Notes: generated by a model from the letters alone, not told the origin. A stretch of 64,000 nt of DNA from Eremophila alpestris peregrina (GCA_009792885.1 WMCF01000009.1:3514954-3578953); one strand, 5' to 3'. Counted from the first letter of the stretch, positions 50,411 through 63,942 are shown. Translations and numbers: made by a program.

Positions 50411-53400
50411 CTCTTGGGTCGAGCCATACCTCATCATGGCAGTATTACCTGAGTCTCTGCTGGGGGTTGGATCTCTGCTCTTCTTAACCCCAGATTCCTG
50501 AACTGTTTACATGCTCACCCATCTTTCTTTTCCCCGAACATTTTTGCAAATTTTTAAGTAATTACCAGAGATGAATAGACCTCTGCAGATTATTGCTTTA
50601 AGTAATTCAACATAAACAATAGGCATGAGTAAATGAAAAGGGCTTGGCTTGTATAAGAGCCAGAATGGTAAATGAGGCATTTGGATGTTTGTTTCACAAA
50701 CTGCTTATGGTAGAGATACAGATAGAGGCCAATTGAGGAGAATGTAGTTAACCCAGGAAGAGAATTCAATTGAAGAGTTGCTCTTGTGTCTGTTTCAGAA
50801 CTACCTGGGAGAGCTTGTTGGGTGCTTTACTTGAAAGCCACCTCCTGGGTATTTATCTGATCTTGGCAGATTGACCCAGTAGCACGTGGGATTTAGGCTG
50901 AGGTTGCTGAGTGCATTTGTGTCTTGTATTGGAACTTCTCAGGTACATGCTAGTCAATCACACCTCCATTTGCATTGGAAGAGACAACATTTGGTCTCAC
51001 CTTGTTTTTTCATGCTTGCAGCCTTGCTGCAATTCTTCTGGGTTTGTTCTACCCTACATAAAATTCAGATCATATTTATGATATGGACGGAGGTGAAAAT
51101 ATCACTGCTTTTGCTTTATCTTTAGGGGGAGGGGAGAGGCTGATGCATATCAGACTCGATACAGACTGAAACCCAGTGATGTTTTTCCTCTCTAATTTAT
51201 ATGAAAGAATTTTTTTAAAATGCCTGTTACCATTTTTTAATAAAAAAGTGATGTTTGCCTTTTCTTTTAATTTGTCAGCTGCTGGAAAAATGTTGCTGCT
51301 TACAAGAGTAGACAAAATTAATCAGACTAGACAAAGATGCAGGAGGACTGCACAGATCTCTGTGCTTGTGAATGTGGGCAAGTTATAGCTAACAAAGTAC
51401 TTGCCAGGTTGTCTTCCTTAGACCTCTCATTGCTTTAGACCTTGATGCACCTTTCTGAATTGCTGCTTTTTCTGTGCAAATGTCCCAAGTTTGATGAGAT
51501 GAAAGAAGTGTCAGAAATTCAGTAGAATTAGTTGCTGTCTGGAAGTGCTTATCCCTTGCATAGGCTACAAAAATGTTTGGGTGACAGGGTTGAACAAATT
51601 TTCCTCTTGTGGATGTAAATTAAGATAAATACTTTTAAAAATGGGTTTACTGCTGAATAAAAAAAGGCCAAACTGGTACATTTTATGTCTGGGCAACCTG
51701 ATTGGTAATACTGAAGATGCCTCTGCAGGTGATGCTTCCTTCTGGAGTCTGTTTTACATTGCATGTTCATTTCCATTGAAGTTCCAGGTATTTAATCAGT
51801 CTGAGTTCAGAGAGAGAGTGGATGCTATATGTTCATATAAAAGTTTTTTTGTTTCATGCGAATGCAGGCAAGTATACATCCTTAAGAGTCACTGTTGTTA
51901 TTGAAAGTCTTAGCAGTACTCATGTTATTACTTCTCGGCACCTCAGAAGGGCCATGTGAAGAAAAAAAGGGTAAATACATTTTTAAAGTAAAATGTTTCA
52001 CGTGTTATTTCACATCATCCATTCCCATGAAGGTTGGAAGCAAAACTGAAGCTGATGTCAGTGGGAACAAAGTTAAGTTTACAGTGTGGAGTTCAGACCC
52101 ACATTTCATTTCCTGTTAATATGAAAAGCAGTTTGAAGTAGTAGATTATAAAGTCTTTACCTACCATATTACCTGCTATTTTCTCTGATACTTCTGTTGT
52201 TCATACAAAAATCTTTCATACTTTACCTTAGAGTAATTGGAGACTGGAGATCTATAATGCTCCTGCTATTTCCACATTTCAGTTGTCACTTAGGAATTTA
52301 TATCTTTACTTAGGATAATGAGATTTAGTAGGGTCATTTACACTCTATGAGCATTCCATAAATCACCAATATCCACTTGTGTTTCATGTAGCTTTTACCT
52401 TTTCTATCACAGATAAATATTTTATACAGTCTATTACTATTCTTATTCTCTTTATAAAATTCATCATATACTATTCATTTGGGCAATCACAACAACAGCA
52501 GATAATGTGAGGTCCAGTATTAGTCATTGGAGTGCTGTTTGGGGTTGTTAAATAAAAAAAACCTCACAGCGTAAGTTTCCTTTCAGTGCTCTATTTATTG
52601 TTTTCAGATGTTAAAAAGTCTCTTGCTGTACTACAAGCAGTGGTTGTAATCACTTGCTATCACTAGAGACAGTTTAAGCAATTGCCTTGTCAAATACATT
52701 TTTAAAATCAAAACAATATAGTAAATTGCAGTATATGTGATCATTCCCAGGATATCTTTGATAAATATCCACTGCAACACACTTCATTATGTTATTCCCT
52801 TAAAATTCTTCTTTCTTCTTTTAAATATAAACAATGAAAAATCTCTCTTTTCCTACCTAAATTTGTTCAGAAAGCCCCCTTTAGGATCTTTACCATATCT
52901 TCTATAACTGCTTCTCGTAAAGCAAGTGAGTAAACATGCTGATTTCATTTTATGTTTTTGTTCTTCTTGGCCTGGGCTCTAATTTCTAGCTGAGCTGTAC
53001 TTTACGACGATTTGCCCAGACACTGGGGCACAAAGAAGTGCTAATTTTTACTGGGGCAATGTAGACTCATACTGGCAAGCATGTTTGCTAGCAGAGGAGG
53101 TGAGAAAGCACTGCCTCTCCAGTCCTATTCCGCAGTCTTTCCTGATTTGAGCAAACTTCATCATTTCCTTTATGTTCACAACTCTAGACAAAAGGCTGGA
53201 CTTGGGAGAACCAGACTGCGCCAGGGGCAGTTGGGGCAGCACAATTCACCAGAGCAACTGACCACAGCAGCTTGGTCTGGCCTTGTGTCCTGAGCCTGTT
53301 CAACATCCCTGCATTTCCCTTACCCACCCCCAGAATTTGCAAAACCCAGCTGAGGAAGGAGTGCCACCCTTCACCCTGTGTGTTGAGTCATTTGTTGGTG

Positions 53401-53600
53401 CTCAGTGGTGGTTTGAGCCAGCTCTTACTTTGCCATCTAGATTGCAAAAAAATAAAGAGAGACAATCAGGAGAAAAGACATGCACTGACAGACATTCCAG
53501 GGATCCAAAACTCCTGATTGCATTGCATTTTGACAATAGTCCTATTAAATGTGAATCATTCTGTGTATTATTCTTATTACTCATTCACCTCATATAACAG

Positions 53601-53660
53601 GCTTGATCCAAGCGCTGCTGAAGTCTTTCCACTGACTTTACTGGGAGTGGGATCAGGTCC
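53601..53660. repeat. Palindromic repeat relic, ~60 bp
   Basis: The ends GCTTGATCC and GGATCAGGTCC are inverted, and the centre GAAGTCTTTCCACTGACTT is nearly self-complementary (AAGTC...GACTT). The phrases CACTGACTTTACTGGGAG and GGGATCAGG resemble the CATTGACTTCAATGGGAG and GGATCAGGCC phrases I recall from abundant sauropsid repeats. It lies just upstream of the CR1 tail. Confidence 0.6.
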
Positions 53661-53871
53661 TCAGTGCCACATTAGCTGGGTGCTTCCATGTCCAGTTGTA
53701 AAGCTTTTGTTTCACACAGCCTGGAACAAAACACAGAAAACACATCCTTAATGTTAGCTGAATCCTTTTTGCCTTCTTTAGCTTCCTTTTTTTTTTTTTC
53801 CAATGGAGTAGATTGATTGACTGATAACAAAGAAATGTATCTACATAATGATCCAATTGTTTAAGTACAAG

Positions 53872-54120
53872 TTGTGGCAGGGGAGGTTTAGATTAGATAT
53901 TAGGAAAATTTTATCACAAGTTGATAAAATTGGAAAGGGTTGTAAAACATTGTAACAGACTGGTGGAGTCACCATCCCTGGAAGTGTTCAAAAGACATGT
54001 GAATATAGCCCTTGGGCACATGGTTTAATGGTGAACATGGTGGTGCTGCTACACTGATGATTAAACTTAATGATATTGAAGGTCTTTTCCAACCTTGAGG
54101 CTTCTATAATATTGTTATGA
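53872..54120 (+). mobile_element. CR1 LINE, 5'-truncated 3' end
   Basis: The sequence follows the 3' untranslated end of avian CR1 retrotransposons in order. It begins GGGGAGGTTTAGATTAGATA (53881-53900), then runs through TATTAGGAAAATTTTATCAC. It continues with GAGTCACCATCCCTGGAAGT, a GGGCACATGGTTTAATGGTG segment and GGTCTTTTCCAACCTTGAGG. It closes with CTTCTATAATATTGTTATGA, a decayed form of the ATTCTATGATTCTAT terminal repeats. Only about 250 bp of the 3' end is present, as is usual for these heavily 5'-truncated copies, and there is no coding sequence left. Mismatches and small indels relative to the remembered consensus show it is old. CR1 is the dominant interspersed repeat of bird genomes, which supports the avian assignment. 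Confidence 0.9.
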
Positions 54121-54769
54121 AGTGCAGAAATTACTCCAATGGCATTCAGAAAGGAAATGGGCACGTTCTTTACAATGTCGTGTTTGCTTTGACCTCTGTA
54201 GTCAAAAGTCAAAAAAGGCTCTGGGTGAGCTCTCTATGACTTTGAACCTGGCATATTGGAATAAGTCTACTGAACTTATTTATTTGAAAATACTCAAAAC
54301 AGTTGTTAGGTTGAAAAGGAGCAAGTCTCTGCACAATAATGTTATCACACCCAAGAATGAAATTGTGTAAATGAAAATTGATGTACACTTTAGCAATATC
54401 TCTCTGAGACATCTCTGCATGGTGTATCTTTCCCTGAATATGTCTCTTTTTACAAAATTGGGCCAATGAATTGTGCCCATTAAATGCTAAATTTACTAGC
54501 TGGTGTTTGCTGAATCTAGTCCTTATTAAATGTCCAGACAAACTTGTTGTAGTTTATTTTGTAGGACGTCTGGTTAGAACATTAAATACAACAAGGAAAA
54601 ATAAACTTAAAAGTAAAATGGTTCAACCCCTGCCCTACTGGGAATTTTTTTCCTTGATTGCATAGAAACAGGTCAGTGTTTCCAAGTGAATTATCCCAAA
54701 TTTAATAATTGGATCAAATAATTTTTTCAAGAGTAAATCTTACCAAGAAACAATATTTTTTTAAAAGGT

Positions 54770-54850
54770 GGATTTTTTTTGTGATTTCTTTTGGGGGGGG
54801 TGTTGGGGGGTTTGTTTTTTTGTGGGATTTTTTTTGTATGGTTATGTTTG
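54770..54850 (+). repeat. G/T-rich low-complexity tract with G-runs
   Basis: Blocks of T7-T9 alternate with G-runs, including two G-runs (GGGGGGGG and GGGGGG) separated by TGTT at about 54792-54809, then TTTGTTTTTTTGTGGGATTTT. It resembles the complement of the A/C tract at 62.9 kb. A G-quadruplex would need looped sharing of the two long G-runs. Confidence 0.85.
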
Positions 54851-57800
54851 GAAGGGGTTGTGGTTCTGGTTCATGTGATTAGATTAGTTTCTACTGAAAT
54901 AGGAAGATTTTGCTAGAGCCAACAACATTTGCCAGTAAAAAGATTTTTTAAATAACCTTGCAGTATCACTCAGTAAAAGTTCTGTTTCTATTAATTTTTT
55001 GCTCATTATGAGTGAAGTTTTCTTCTAACTGAGATGCTAGCTGTAATTCCTTTTAAAAGACAGATGAAAATTTTAGCCTCTAGAAAATATTATATGTGAG
55101 TGTGCCAGCCCATGACAGGATGTGCATTTGCAGCTGAAAAAAACCCCAAAACTGTTTCTTTAATTTTTTTTGCCTTTTCTCATGGTCTGATGTCCTCGGC
55201 AAATTTTTAACTTATCATCAGAGTGAGCAGTGTTAGCAATGAGCTTCTGTATTTCTTAAGCAGTCTAGCAGAAATTTCCACATTAATTACTCAGAGATTA
55301 TTAACAATCTGAGATCTGTAAAAGTCAGTGTTTCTCTCTTACTACACAGCAATTACACAGCGTTATAATTCCCAAATTTAGCATTTCTCTGTATTAGACT
55401 GAAGGGGAGTGGACTGTCTAAGACATACTAATTAGGATGTTTATTGATAGTAGGTCTGTAAAGCCTGTAGTAAATTTTTTTGAGAATTCCTCAGTAATGT
55501 GTAGTTACTATAAACATCACATGCACTAGTACACTCAGCAAGCTGGGATGCTCCCAATAATGAGGCTTTGGTACCCTGTGTGTTAAGGTTTGCAATATTC
55601 CAGCACAAAAGCTGTTCAGAGCACTTGTGGGGAAGGATTGCCTGCTCTGTCATCCTCTTTCCTTCCCAGTTTGAATTCTGAGCCGTGGGAAATGTTTGGG
55701 GTTTGGGTTGTTTTGAAGTGGCAGGTTTTGTTAACTTACTACTCCATCCAGTCCTGATTAAACATCATCTGTCAGGTCTCAATCCTGCCAGGCTGTTTAT
55801 GTCTTCTTCTTCCTAATCTTCCTGATATTTTTAATGCTTTGCTTACAGTTGCAAATACTTTCACATGATGTTGAGCAAATTGGGTGAAATGTAGCTGTTC
55901 CATGGTTTCGGAAATTAAAGGCTCATTTCTATAAAAAAGTGGAGTCCTGAGTCATGCTTTGCTGAAAAGGAAATGTTCCCCCCTTAGATGGAAATAAAAA
56001 TGGATGCAGTGATAACAGTGCTGGGCTTTTCCACACATCCCCTCTGCAGGACTAAAGTAGCATCCTTAGTTGGTCACCATGTGGCTCTCTTGGTAAAGTT
56101 CCAATTTGTTACTGCCTCACCTTAGAAGTTGCTGGAGAAGGTAGGATGGGTATGCAAATGTATAGTAATGTAATTATTATGTATCAGTATTGTCATAGTG
56201 CCTGAAGAGCCCAATATATTGTTCAGAGAATCTGTGGGCGGATGCTGAAGTAATAGGAAATTACAGTGACTGTGGGTGGTAGAAGAGAACCCCAGAGGTA
56301 AAAATACCATCAAATGGGGGATATTAATACTGAAAGTATGAACCAGGAACAGACACCTTTCCTAAAGCATCCCCTGAATGTCTCTGTAAAGCAGTGTTCC
56401 TTCACATCTTTAAAACTGGCAGGGCATCTCGCTGTTATGAACAAACTCCTCAGAGAATGTTGCATCCCACTGTTGTTTAGACATTGGGCAGGGAGGGCAG
56501 GGGTGGCACTGGTGTGATAGATGAGCTATGCAGCACTTATTGTAAACTGAATATTGCTTTGTGAAGACATAATTTTATTGCTCTAATTACAAGCATGTTA
56601 ATTAGACACTAACACAAATAGGGCACTCACTCCCAGCTAGAACCCTGCCTTTAGACAGTGACCTCCCAGCTGCACAGCAATGCGTGAATTTCCACACATT
56701 TCATGGACCACCTTCTGATGTAGACCACCAGCTGAGCAACACTGCTCCAGGACATACTGGGTTTTACCCTACAGGCATTTGGCATTTACTTTTTACACTT
56801 AGGTAAGACGCTGTCTTCATTGCTCAGGTGGTGGGATGTTGTACTTTACATAGGTCCAAATGACTATGTGAGAAGCAAAGAGAGTTAGATGTGTTGTGTT
56901 TCATGTCAGAGACTTCAGTACGCTTGAATGGCTTTTTATACTAAAGTGCTTTGAGGTACAAAGTTGTAGCTTCTTAGAGAATCAAATCCTCTCAATAACT
57001 TCAAACAGAAAATTGGGATACGTATTTTAGATTTGCAGTCATAATTTTAAGGAATTAGAATACGAATGTTCTGGATATCTCTTTTCATGTGACCATTCTA
57101 GGAAAATTCTTACATCTCTTCAGTTATTTTAAGTGTCCCAGGATTCTGTTTGAAAGAAGAGAGGAAAAAGTGCTTTCCACCAGTGAATTTCTGCCACCCC
57201 TCACCTACTGCGCAATGCTGGGTGACTGTTTTTTGCTAAAAACGAAAGCCGCGTGCCAGCTGGATGTCTTCCTGCGGTAGCTAGGTTTTCCTTGGAGGTT
57301 TCCCATCTCTATACTAACTAGGCTTGACTATGCTTGGCTTATTAGCTTTTGCAAACACACTTGCCAAGGTGGGATGACTGTAGGCAAAATGAGTGCAGCA
57401 GGGAGACAGAGGCAAATAAGTAGGAGTGATCAAAGTCTAGAGATTTGCTGGCAGACACAAATCCTCCTTCCTACGCGCTACAGCCAATGGGTCCAGTGCT
57501 TTCCCCTTCTCCTACAGATGAATCAACACATCCAGGCAAGCTGTGCCAAAGCAGGGGGTGGGTGGGAGACAGCCTTAGCACTGTACAACAGCTGTTGTTT
57601 TGCCAATACATTCAGTAGGAAATTCAGAACAAAACTTGCCTTTTGGACCACTCATTAAAGTTCACCAATGAATGGGAAAGAGGGGACTTAAAAGGTTTTT
57701 GCTGGTTTTATGCTGTTATAATAGAAGGCACTATGTAGATGTTATAAAAGGCTGTTCTGAAAGTTTGGTGAAGGTGTCTGCTGCCAGTCCTGTTGAGACA

Positions 57801-60800
57801 CAAGAAGTAGTAAAAAATTGGATTTGCCAGCAAGAAATATTTATTATTGCATGGCACAAAGTGCTTCCTGTTGAAATGACAAATTTGGCAGAGATACCGA
57901 AGTCAATTGCCTTTAGTTTCTTCACCAGGGTTTTACAAGAAATCAGTGGTGGGAGCCAATAGATGTAGAGTAACATTGATACTCTATCAGAGTTTCTTTA
58001 TTCTTGTTCTCTGCTTCTGAATTTGGTAACAATATGTACATGTATTTTTATATCAAAGTATGTGATATGTATTTTACATGTATGTTAAAATGCATACATG
58101 TAGTTTTAATTATTTTCTGTTGTGGTAAAGGCCTTAAAAACCAATGTTACCCCAAAACATAGAAGGAAACCTTTAGCTGGCACTGCATGTAATGTTACAG
58201 TGCCAACTGCCAGTTTGCTGGGCAGTTAGCGTTTGATTTATACTTTCACATATGGGTTTGAGTGGGTGGCTCACAGCTTTTTGGTGCCTTATTTTCCACA
58301 TTTTGTAACTTTGGTTAATGATTTCATTCACTGCAGTCCCTGTGTCCAACAGCAGAGTCCTACCCTCAATGGGCGGCATGTTTGCAACTCTTCAAGCACT
58401 GAGCTCCTCCACAGTGTTAGATCCCCGCCTTCTCCCCCCAGTTCCAGTAATGTCTTTTCCTTGCTATGCTGGAGGAGGAGGAGATCCTGTGCCAACCCTT
58501 TGAGCTCTCACTCAGCTGCTGCCTTCCCAACTATAAACGTTACCAAGCGCCCCCGTTGTTTTCATTCTCCATCCGTATATTCTGTACTCACTTGGAAGTG
58601 AACCTTATGGAAATTCTGGGTTTGTAAAGAACCTCGCAGATATTTCCACTTGAAATGCCATGGTAGCAATAACACTCTGTGCTTGCAGTTTGCTGCCCAC
58701 CTAGTGACCTTGAACTGCTTTGCAGCAGCTGCAGAGTAGATGCTGAGGTGGTGGCAGCTGTGCCCAAGGACCTGTGAGGGCCTGAACAGGGGTGCACAGG
58801 AGGGTTTTACCAGGGGGAAAATAAAAGAGAGTACAATGAAAAAGGTGCACACACACACACAGGGGTGTGTGCACAAATGCACAGTCCTGAGTCCAGCATG
58901 AAGGGAAAGACTCACTTCAACTACTGTCAGACCCATATGCAGCAATTCAGCTCTGCAATCTGTGGCTGCAATCACTGACGACAAAAATTCAACAAAACAT
59001 TCTCCTTCACCATCCTAAATGCCACTATGATCATTTGCAATATCACATCCTATCTGTTGTTTAGACAACACTGCCCTTCTAACGCTAATGCAAAACCACA
59101 TCAGAGCAATGTGCAAGGTGACCTGCAAAATGTGTATAAACTGTGTGTCACACCACTTGTATGAGCAGTGGAATTTCTGGGATGCTTGCTGGCACTTTGT
59201 ACTGGGCTTGTGTTGATCATCTGTATTGAAGAGTTTTCCATAACTTAGCTGGAAAAGTTGGCTTTGGTGGCAGTGGTACACCAAGGGGCATGCATAGTTC
59301 TGTTCCGTTTGCCACACCTCTTGCATATAGTCTACAGAATTCAGAGTAATGCACACAGGCATAGCTTTTGTGAAGTAAGCACGGTCATGCTCAAATGCTG
59401 TGTGCTTTGTAAAGCCTCTTACCCAGATAGCTTATGTTATCTAGTTCATTCCTGGGGGGTGTGTTAGATTTGGATTGGGTTTTTTTCAGGATACTGCTTT
59501 AGCACAGTATTTTGAGGAAGAAACTGAAACAGAGGAAGATAAAAGGTGTTCTGTGGTTTCTTTTTAATTGGAGACTGGAGGCAAAGTGCCTCCAGATAAT
59601 TTCTCAGAGAAAAGTCATTGTCTTCTCCCACTCTTGCCATTAATCTCTAAAATTATTGCACAATTTCTGTTTAATGTGCTAAGATTTCCTAATATGTTGA
59701 GACAATGTGGAAAGAAAAATTTGAACAGGAGGGAGCATGTTTCTTTGAATGCATAATTTTTAAATCTTTTTCTGAAGTCTTCATTTGTCTTACCAGGCCT
59801 TCTGCAGTTAAAAACTTCATCAAGCCTAGTACAATTAAAAATACGTATTTTTTTAATGGCAATTCATCAAAAGAACTGAAATTGCTACAAATATCGAGAG
59901 TGATGGTCATTCAGATTTTGCAGAGGCACATATTGCTTGTGCTGTTGCTGTGTTAACCATCACTGAAAACAGGGATTCCCAACATACAGTTCTTGTGATA
60001 TTTTCAGTTCCAGAGTTTTTTATATTTTGCAAAGGACAGCAGTGAATGTCAATGTATTCTAATGCAACATGGGCCTAAATGTAATAACACGCCTAAAAAT
60101 ATTGCAGTACATGTATGTTTTGCTGTGTTGCACAATGGCTATCACATTGTTTCCACAAACAAAAATTTGTGTTCCCTCAGTCTAAATTTCTATTTCTTTA
60201 ATTTAGTGTGATGTTGCATTAGTGAAGCCTTTTCTAATCAAGCAGAATCAACAGGCCTAAATTTGAAGTATGCTGTGAATCCATGGAGTCCTCATACAAG
60301 CCTTTTTGGATGGTTTGGCCTCACGTTAGTGTGGAATAACTCACTTGGATAGTCTCAGTGAGGACTCCCAGATTTCCAGAAAGAGGGCCTCTAGCAAGCT
60401 GTTATTTTCCATTTTAATTCTGCCATCAGCCTCAGCAGTCTTATGTTTTTTGTCAGCACATCGCTTTGAAGTTTAGGAAGTCAGCGCAGGTATCTTTGTG
60501 ATATTGAGCATCAATCAGGAACACCAGCTATTTGAACGTGACCATGGCATTATTTCCAAAAACAGTTACTCTGGATCTTCCCCCTCCCTCAGATCACTCT
60601 CACTCCCTGGATTCTATATCCAGCTCAGCAGGGCATATTTATAAGGCTTGTTATTCTGACTCACTGAGTTGAACAGTATTATACAACTATTTTTCTGTCA
60701 GTCATGGGATAATATTGCCAAAACCTCTCTGTGGCTTCTCTTATGCATTTGCTGGTTTTGGGGGATGTTCTACAACTCAGTAAGGTGGGAAGTATTGAAT

Positions 60801-61311
60801 GGGTATCAAAACACAGCCCCTGCTGCTGCAGAGGGTTACTCAAGCAACACTGTATAATTTAGATGCTCAGTAATCAACTTGGGGCATTGCGACAGTTTGA
60901 GTTGTTTTTGTTAATAGAGATCAAATTATGGGTGTAACTAGCTGGCAGCCTTCAAAACAGACTTTTGCAAGCTGTTTACTCAGCTGTCCCACGGCAACAA
61001 CTGCATATGTGAAATGAATTCTTCCAGTATCTCTGCTGTGGTATATTTAATTTATCCTATTTTGCCACAGTGGAAGAGAAACAGATCTTGAACCAAGTGG
61101 AATTCATGTCAGATCTGCAGACAGATTCATGCACTGCAGACAGGCTGTGAAACTGGCTTTTTGCATGGGTGAAGGCTTTTTGCTTCAAAGTAAACTCTTA
61201 CCTATTTGCCAATCTTTTAAATCCCCAGAATCAAAATGAGGAAAAGACCAAAGAAAAATTAAATCACAGTATGTCTAGTATAGATGAGTTTTATTTTTAA
61301 ATCAACATGGC

Positions 61312-61330
61312 TAATAGTAATAATAATAAT
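61312..61330 (+). repeat. Short (TAA)n repeat
   Basis: TAATAGTAATAATAATAAT, an imperfect trinucleotide repeat. No LINE tail can be recognised before it. Confidence 0.85.
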
Positions 61331-62896
61331 GCCTTCTGGAAGCAGCTGCTGAGATTTGTCTAATTCTAATTTAAATTAGTACATGTCTAGTTTAAATGGA
61401 CATTATTGGTTCACCCAAGCATTTATCAGTTTATGAAACACTTGTAAAAAAGTAATTATTTCCTTTTTGGAGGAAATCCTGTTAGATACATGTTGCTCTC
61501 AATCATAACACTTCTTATTTAAGCTATAGTGATTTTAAGTTCAGAAAAACACATTTATCTATGCCTCCATGGTTTTCAGTCAGAAGAAGATCATGGAAAA
61601 AATATCCTTTTCAAAGTATGGACTTTGAAGATGGTGAAATTACATAGGACCCTTCTTTAAAGAAATGAAAATACTAAATGAGTGAGGTTGTCCCTGTATC
61701 TTACTAAAATATTTCTGAATGCTGTTTTAATGAGAAAAATTATTGATAAAATTGATGGGAAAGAATTGGGAAAAAATTCTAAACCAAATTGCAGGCAGTT
61801 TTAACTGCTACTATATCCCATTACATTTTCTCTTCTGCCTCAAATGTAATGAGAAGTAAAATAGTAATAGTTCTTCAAGCAACTGCAACAGAAAAGGGCT
61901 TGTGATAAGAAATAATACTATGGTCTGATTCAGAACTGTGCAGGAGCAAACTGTCTGCAATATGGAAATACAGAGCAAACATGAAGCCCTGCTTGCTGTG
62001 TCCTGTGAAGCTCCGTGCAAAACAGTGTATGTGACTTGATGGATGTTGTGGTCTGAGGCATTTCTGCAGCAGGGAGGGAGGAGAGCAGAGGGAGAAGAGA
62101 GAAGGTGAGGCATTTGTAAGGAGTGAGGCCAATTGATCACTTCTGTCAGCTGCACAGAAAATTAACTACTTTACAATTCACTAGCGTGTATATCATATTC
62201 CTCAGCTCCAGATTAAAAAGGTGTAGCAGTGCCACAGCTAGGGCCGAGACGAGCTCACTCTCTCAGGCTGGTCATCAAGTTCATTTGAGCATGTGGAGCT
62301 GGTTTTGAATTTCTTTTAAAAAATAATTCAGAAAAATTTTCGTGGGCTGCTTTCGACATTGTTTTTTAAAACTTGGTAATGTCTAGACTGAATTCTTACA
62401 TTGCAAAACACACTGAGTGTCCTTTTCCCTGAAAAACCTTCCTCGTGATTCATAGGTTCTGGATGCCCAGGTCCCTTTGGACCTGGAGTACTCAAGCTAT
62501 AGATTTTCATTGTCATAAATGTGATAAAATGTATAAACCTAAACAAAAATACCCCTGGATGCCTTCTGAGAACTCAAACACACCCAGATGTGGTGCTAGC
62601 CGGCAGCGCTGGCATGGCCTCGGATGGACTGACGTGTCCAGGTTCTCAGATGTCACAGAGCAGTGCAGCTGCCCTGCAGCCACCCTCCAGCTGGCAGGGG
62701 AGGGCAGGGGAAGGGGGCTGCCCACCTGCCTGCCTGTCTGCTGCATGTGGTCTGCCAGCACTGGCCACTAAGAAAAAAATCAAATAAGCAGCAAAAATAC
62801 GGCCTCCTTGCTTAGCTTTACTTTTCTTTGGTGAGCAATTTATGAATTGCTTTTTGGCTGCTGAATGGTTGTTTATAAACCAGGGAGAAATGAGAG

Positions 62897-63016
62897 ACAA
62901 AAAAAATGAAACCAGAAAAAATAATCTAAAAAACCCAAACAAGCAAACAAAAAACCCACAAAAAAACAACCAAAAAAAACCCCCACAAACAAAGAAACAA
63001 ACAAAAACCAAATAAC
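62897..63016 (+). repeat. A/C-rich low-complexity tract (CAAA-like)
   Basis: About 120 bp of nearly pure A and C on the + strand, with irregular ACAAAC, AAAACCC and CAAACAAA blocks. On the opposite strand it reads as G/T-rich (GTTTGTTTT), so the phenylalanine- and glycine-rich open frame there (62646-63023) is an artefact of composition. Confidence 0.9.
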
Positions 63017-63215
63017 CAGCCATTCCAATTCAGAATCACTGTCCTGCCAGGTGGTGACAGAATTGTTTTAGACTTTCTCTTTGGAGGTGCATTTATTTGC
63101 TGTAGTGGTCAGTGAAGGAGTGGATTTATTAGCTGCTGAGTGAGCAGGGGTACCTCATGTAGAAAAGATAAGCTGTGAATCAGAGGGGAAAGTTGTGAGA
63201 AATAACTTTTCTCTC

Positions 63216-63231
63216 AAAAAAAAAAAAAAAA
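63216..63231 (+). repeat. Poly-A tract (A16)
   Basis: Sixteen consecutive A after TTTTCTCTC. No retroposed gene body or target-site duplication was recognised around it. Confidence 0.95.
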
Positions 63232-63529
63232 GGCTCCCTATCAAGTCCATCTTGGTCAGAGTTTTGGGGAAGCACAGCTACTGAGCTAAGAAGGAAAGGA
63301 TGTCAGAGAAGAGAAATAACTTACTGAATTGTAGAGCAAAGTCCATCCCTACATACACCCCTGTCCTCATACCTACAACCCTACATACATGATCTGTTTA
63401 TCTGAATAATTATGTCTTTGACACATTACATGAGAAGAATTATACATTCACTGATCTCTTAGATGAGTTGTATAACTGGATTTTTGTTTGCATGATATTG
63501 ACTGCTCAGAGCAGCCACCTAGTTAAATC

Positions 63530-63530
<1 letters not shown>

Positions 63531-63567
<37 letters not shown>

Positions 63568-63568
63568 C
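63531..63568 (+). repeat. (TATC)n microsatellite, 9 copies
   Basis: Nine perfect TATC units followed by a partial unit (TC), with no interruptions. It is a typical tetranucleotide STR, likely polymorphic. Confidence 0.97.
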
Positions 63569-63722
63569 CAATTTTTCTGTTGTCTGTTCCTAGATTTAAG
63601 TTACTGCCTTTAGTAAGGCACAAGAGGATTGACCCTTTTTGCATCCTGGAAACTTGCAATACCATTGGCAAGACAGAGTTAAAAGGAGCAGCACTGTTGC
63701 CTGTTTGTAAGAAAGTCTTCTT

Positions 63723-63942
63723 TTGGACTCTGGTTCTGGCTCTGCCACTAAGGTTTTCTCTGGTATTGAGGCAATCTCAGAGTTTTAGTTCAGTCATCTG
63801 TAAAGTGGGTGTCCCACCACATCTAGTGACACTGCCCTCATCTTCAGAGCAGTGTGAGGTGCAGCAGCATGGACCTATGCAAAGAGGCCTGGCAACTTCC
63901 ACAGTTGGGTCTGATGTTTACAAAATGCTTTAGGATTCCTGG
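63723..63942 (+). mobile_element. MIR-like CORE-SINE relic
   Basis: The sequence matches the remembered MIR layout. CTGGTTCTGGCTCTGCCACT leads, followed by a degraded core. TTCAGTCATCTGTAAAGTGG corresponds to the hallmark TTTCCTCATCTGTAAAATGG. TTTACAAAATGCTTTAGGAT corresponds to the shared MIR/L2 tail TGTAAAGCGCTTTGAGAT. It is diverged and non-coding, and an L2 3' end would share the tail. An open frame crossing this relic (63580-63933) is therefore not a gene. Confidence 0.65.

Noticed and set aside
58323..58505. Exon-like stretch: TTCACTGCAG acceptor-like sequence followed by an open frame rich in Ser and Pro
   Set aside because: The peptide does not match any CREB5 segment or other family I know, and no matching donor sets a clear exon. 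Conservation or RNA-seq would be needed to revive it.
58562..58984. 140-codon minus-strand open frame crossing a CA repeat
   Set aside because: It reads through simple repeat (VCVCV) and has no recognisable domain.
62646..63023. 125-codon minus-strand open frame rich in Phe and Gly
   Set aside because: Produced by the A/C-rich low-complexity tract read on the opposite strand.
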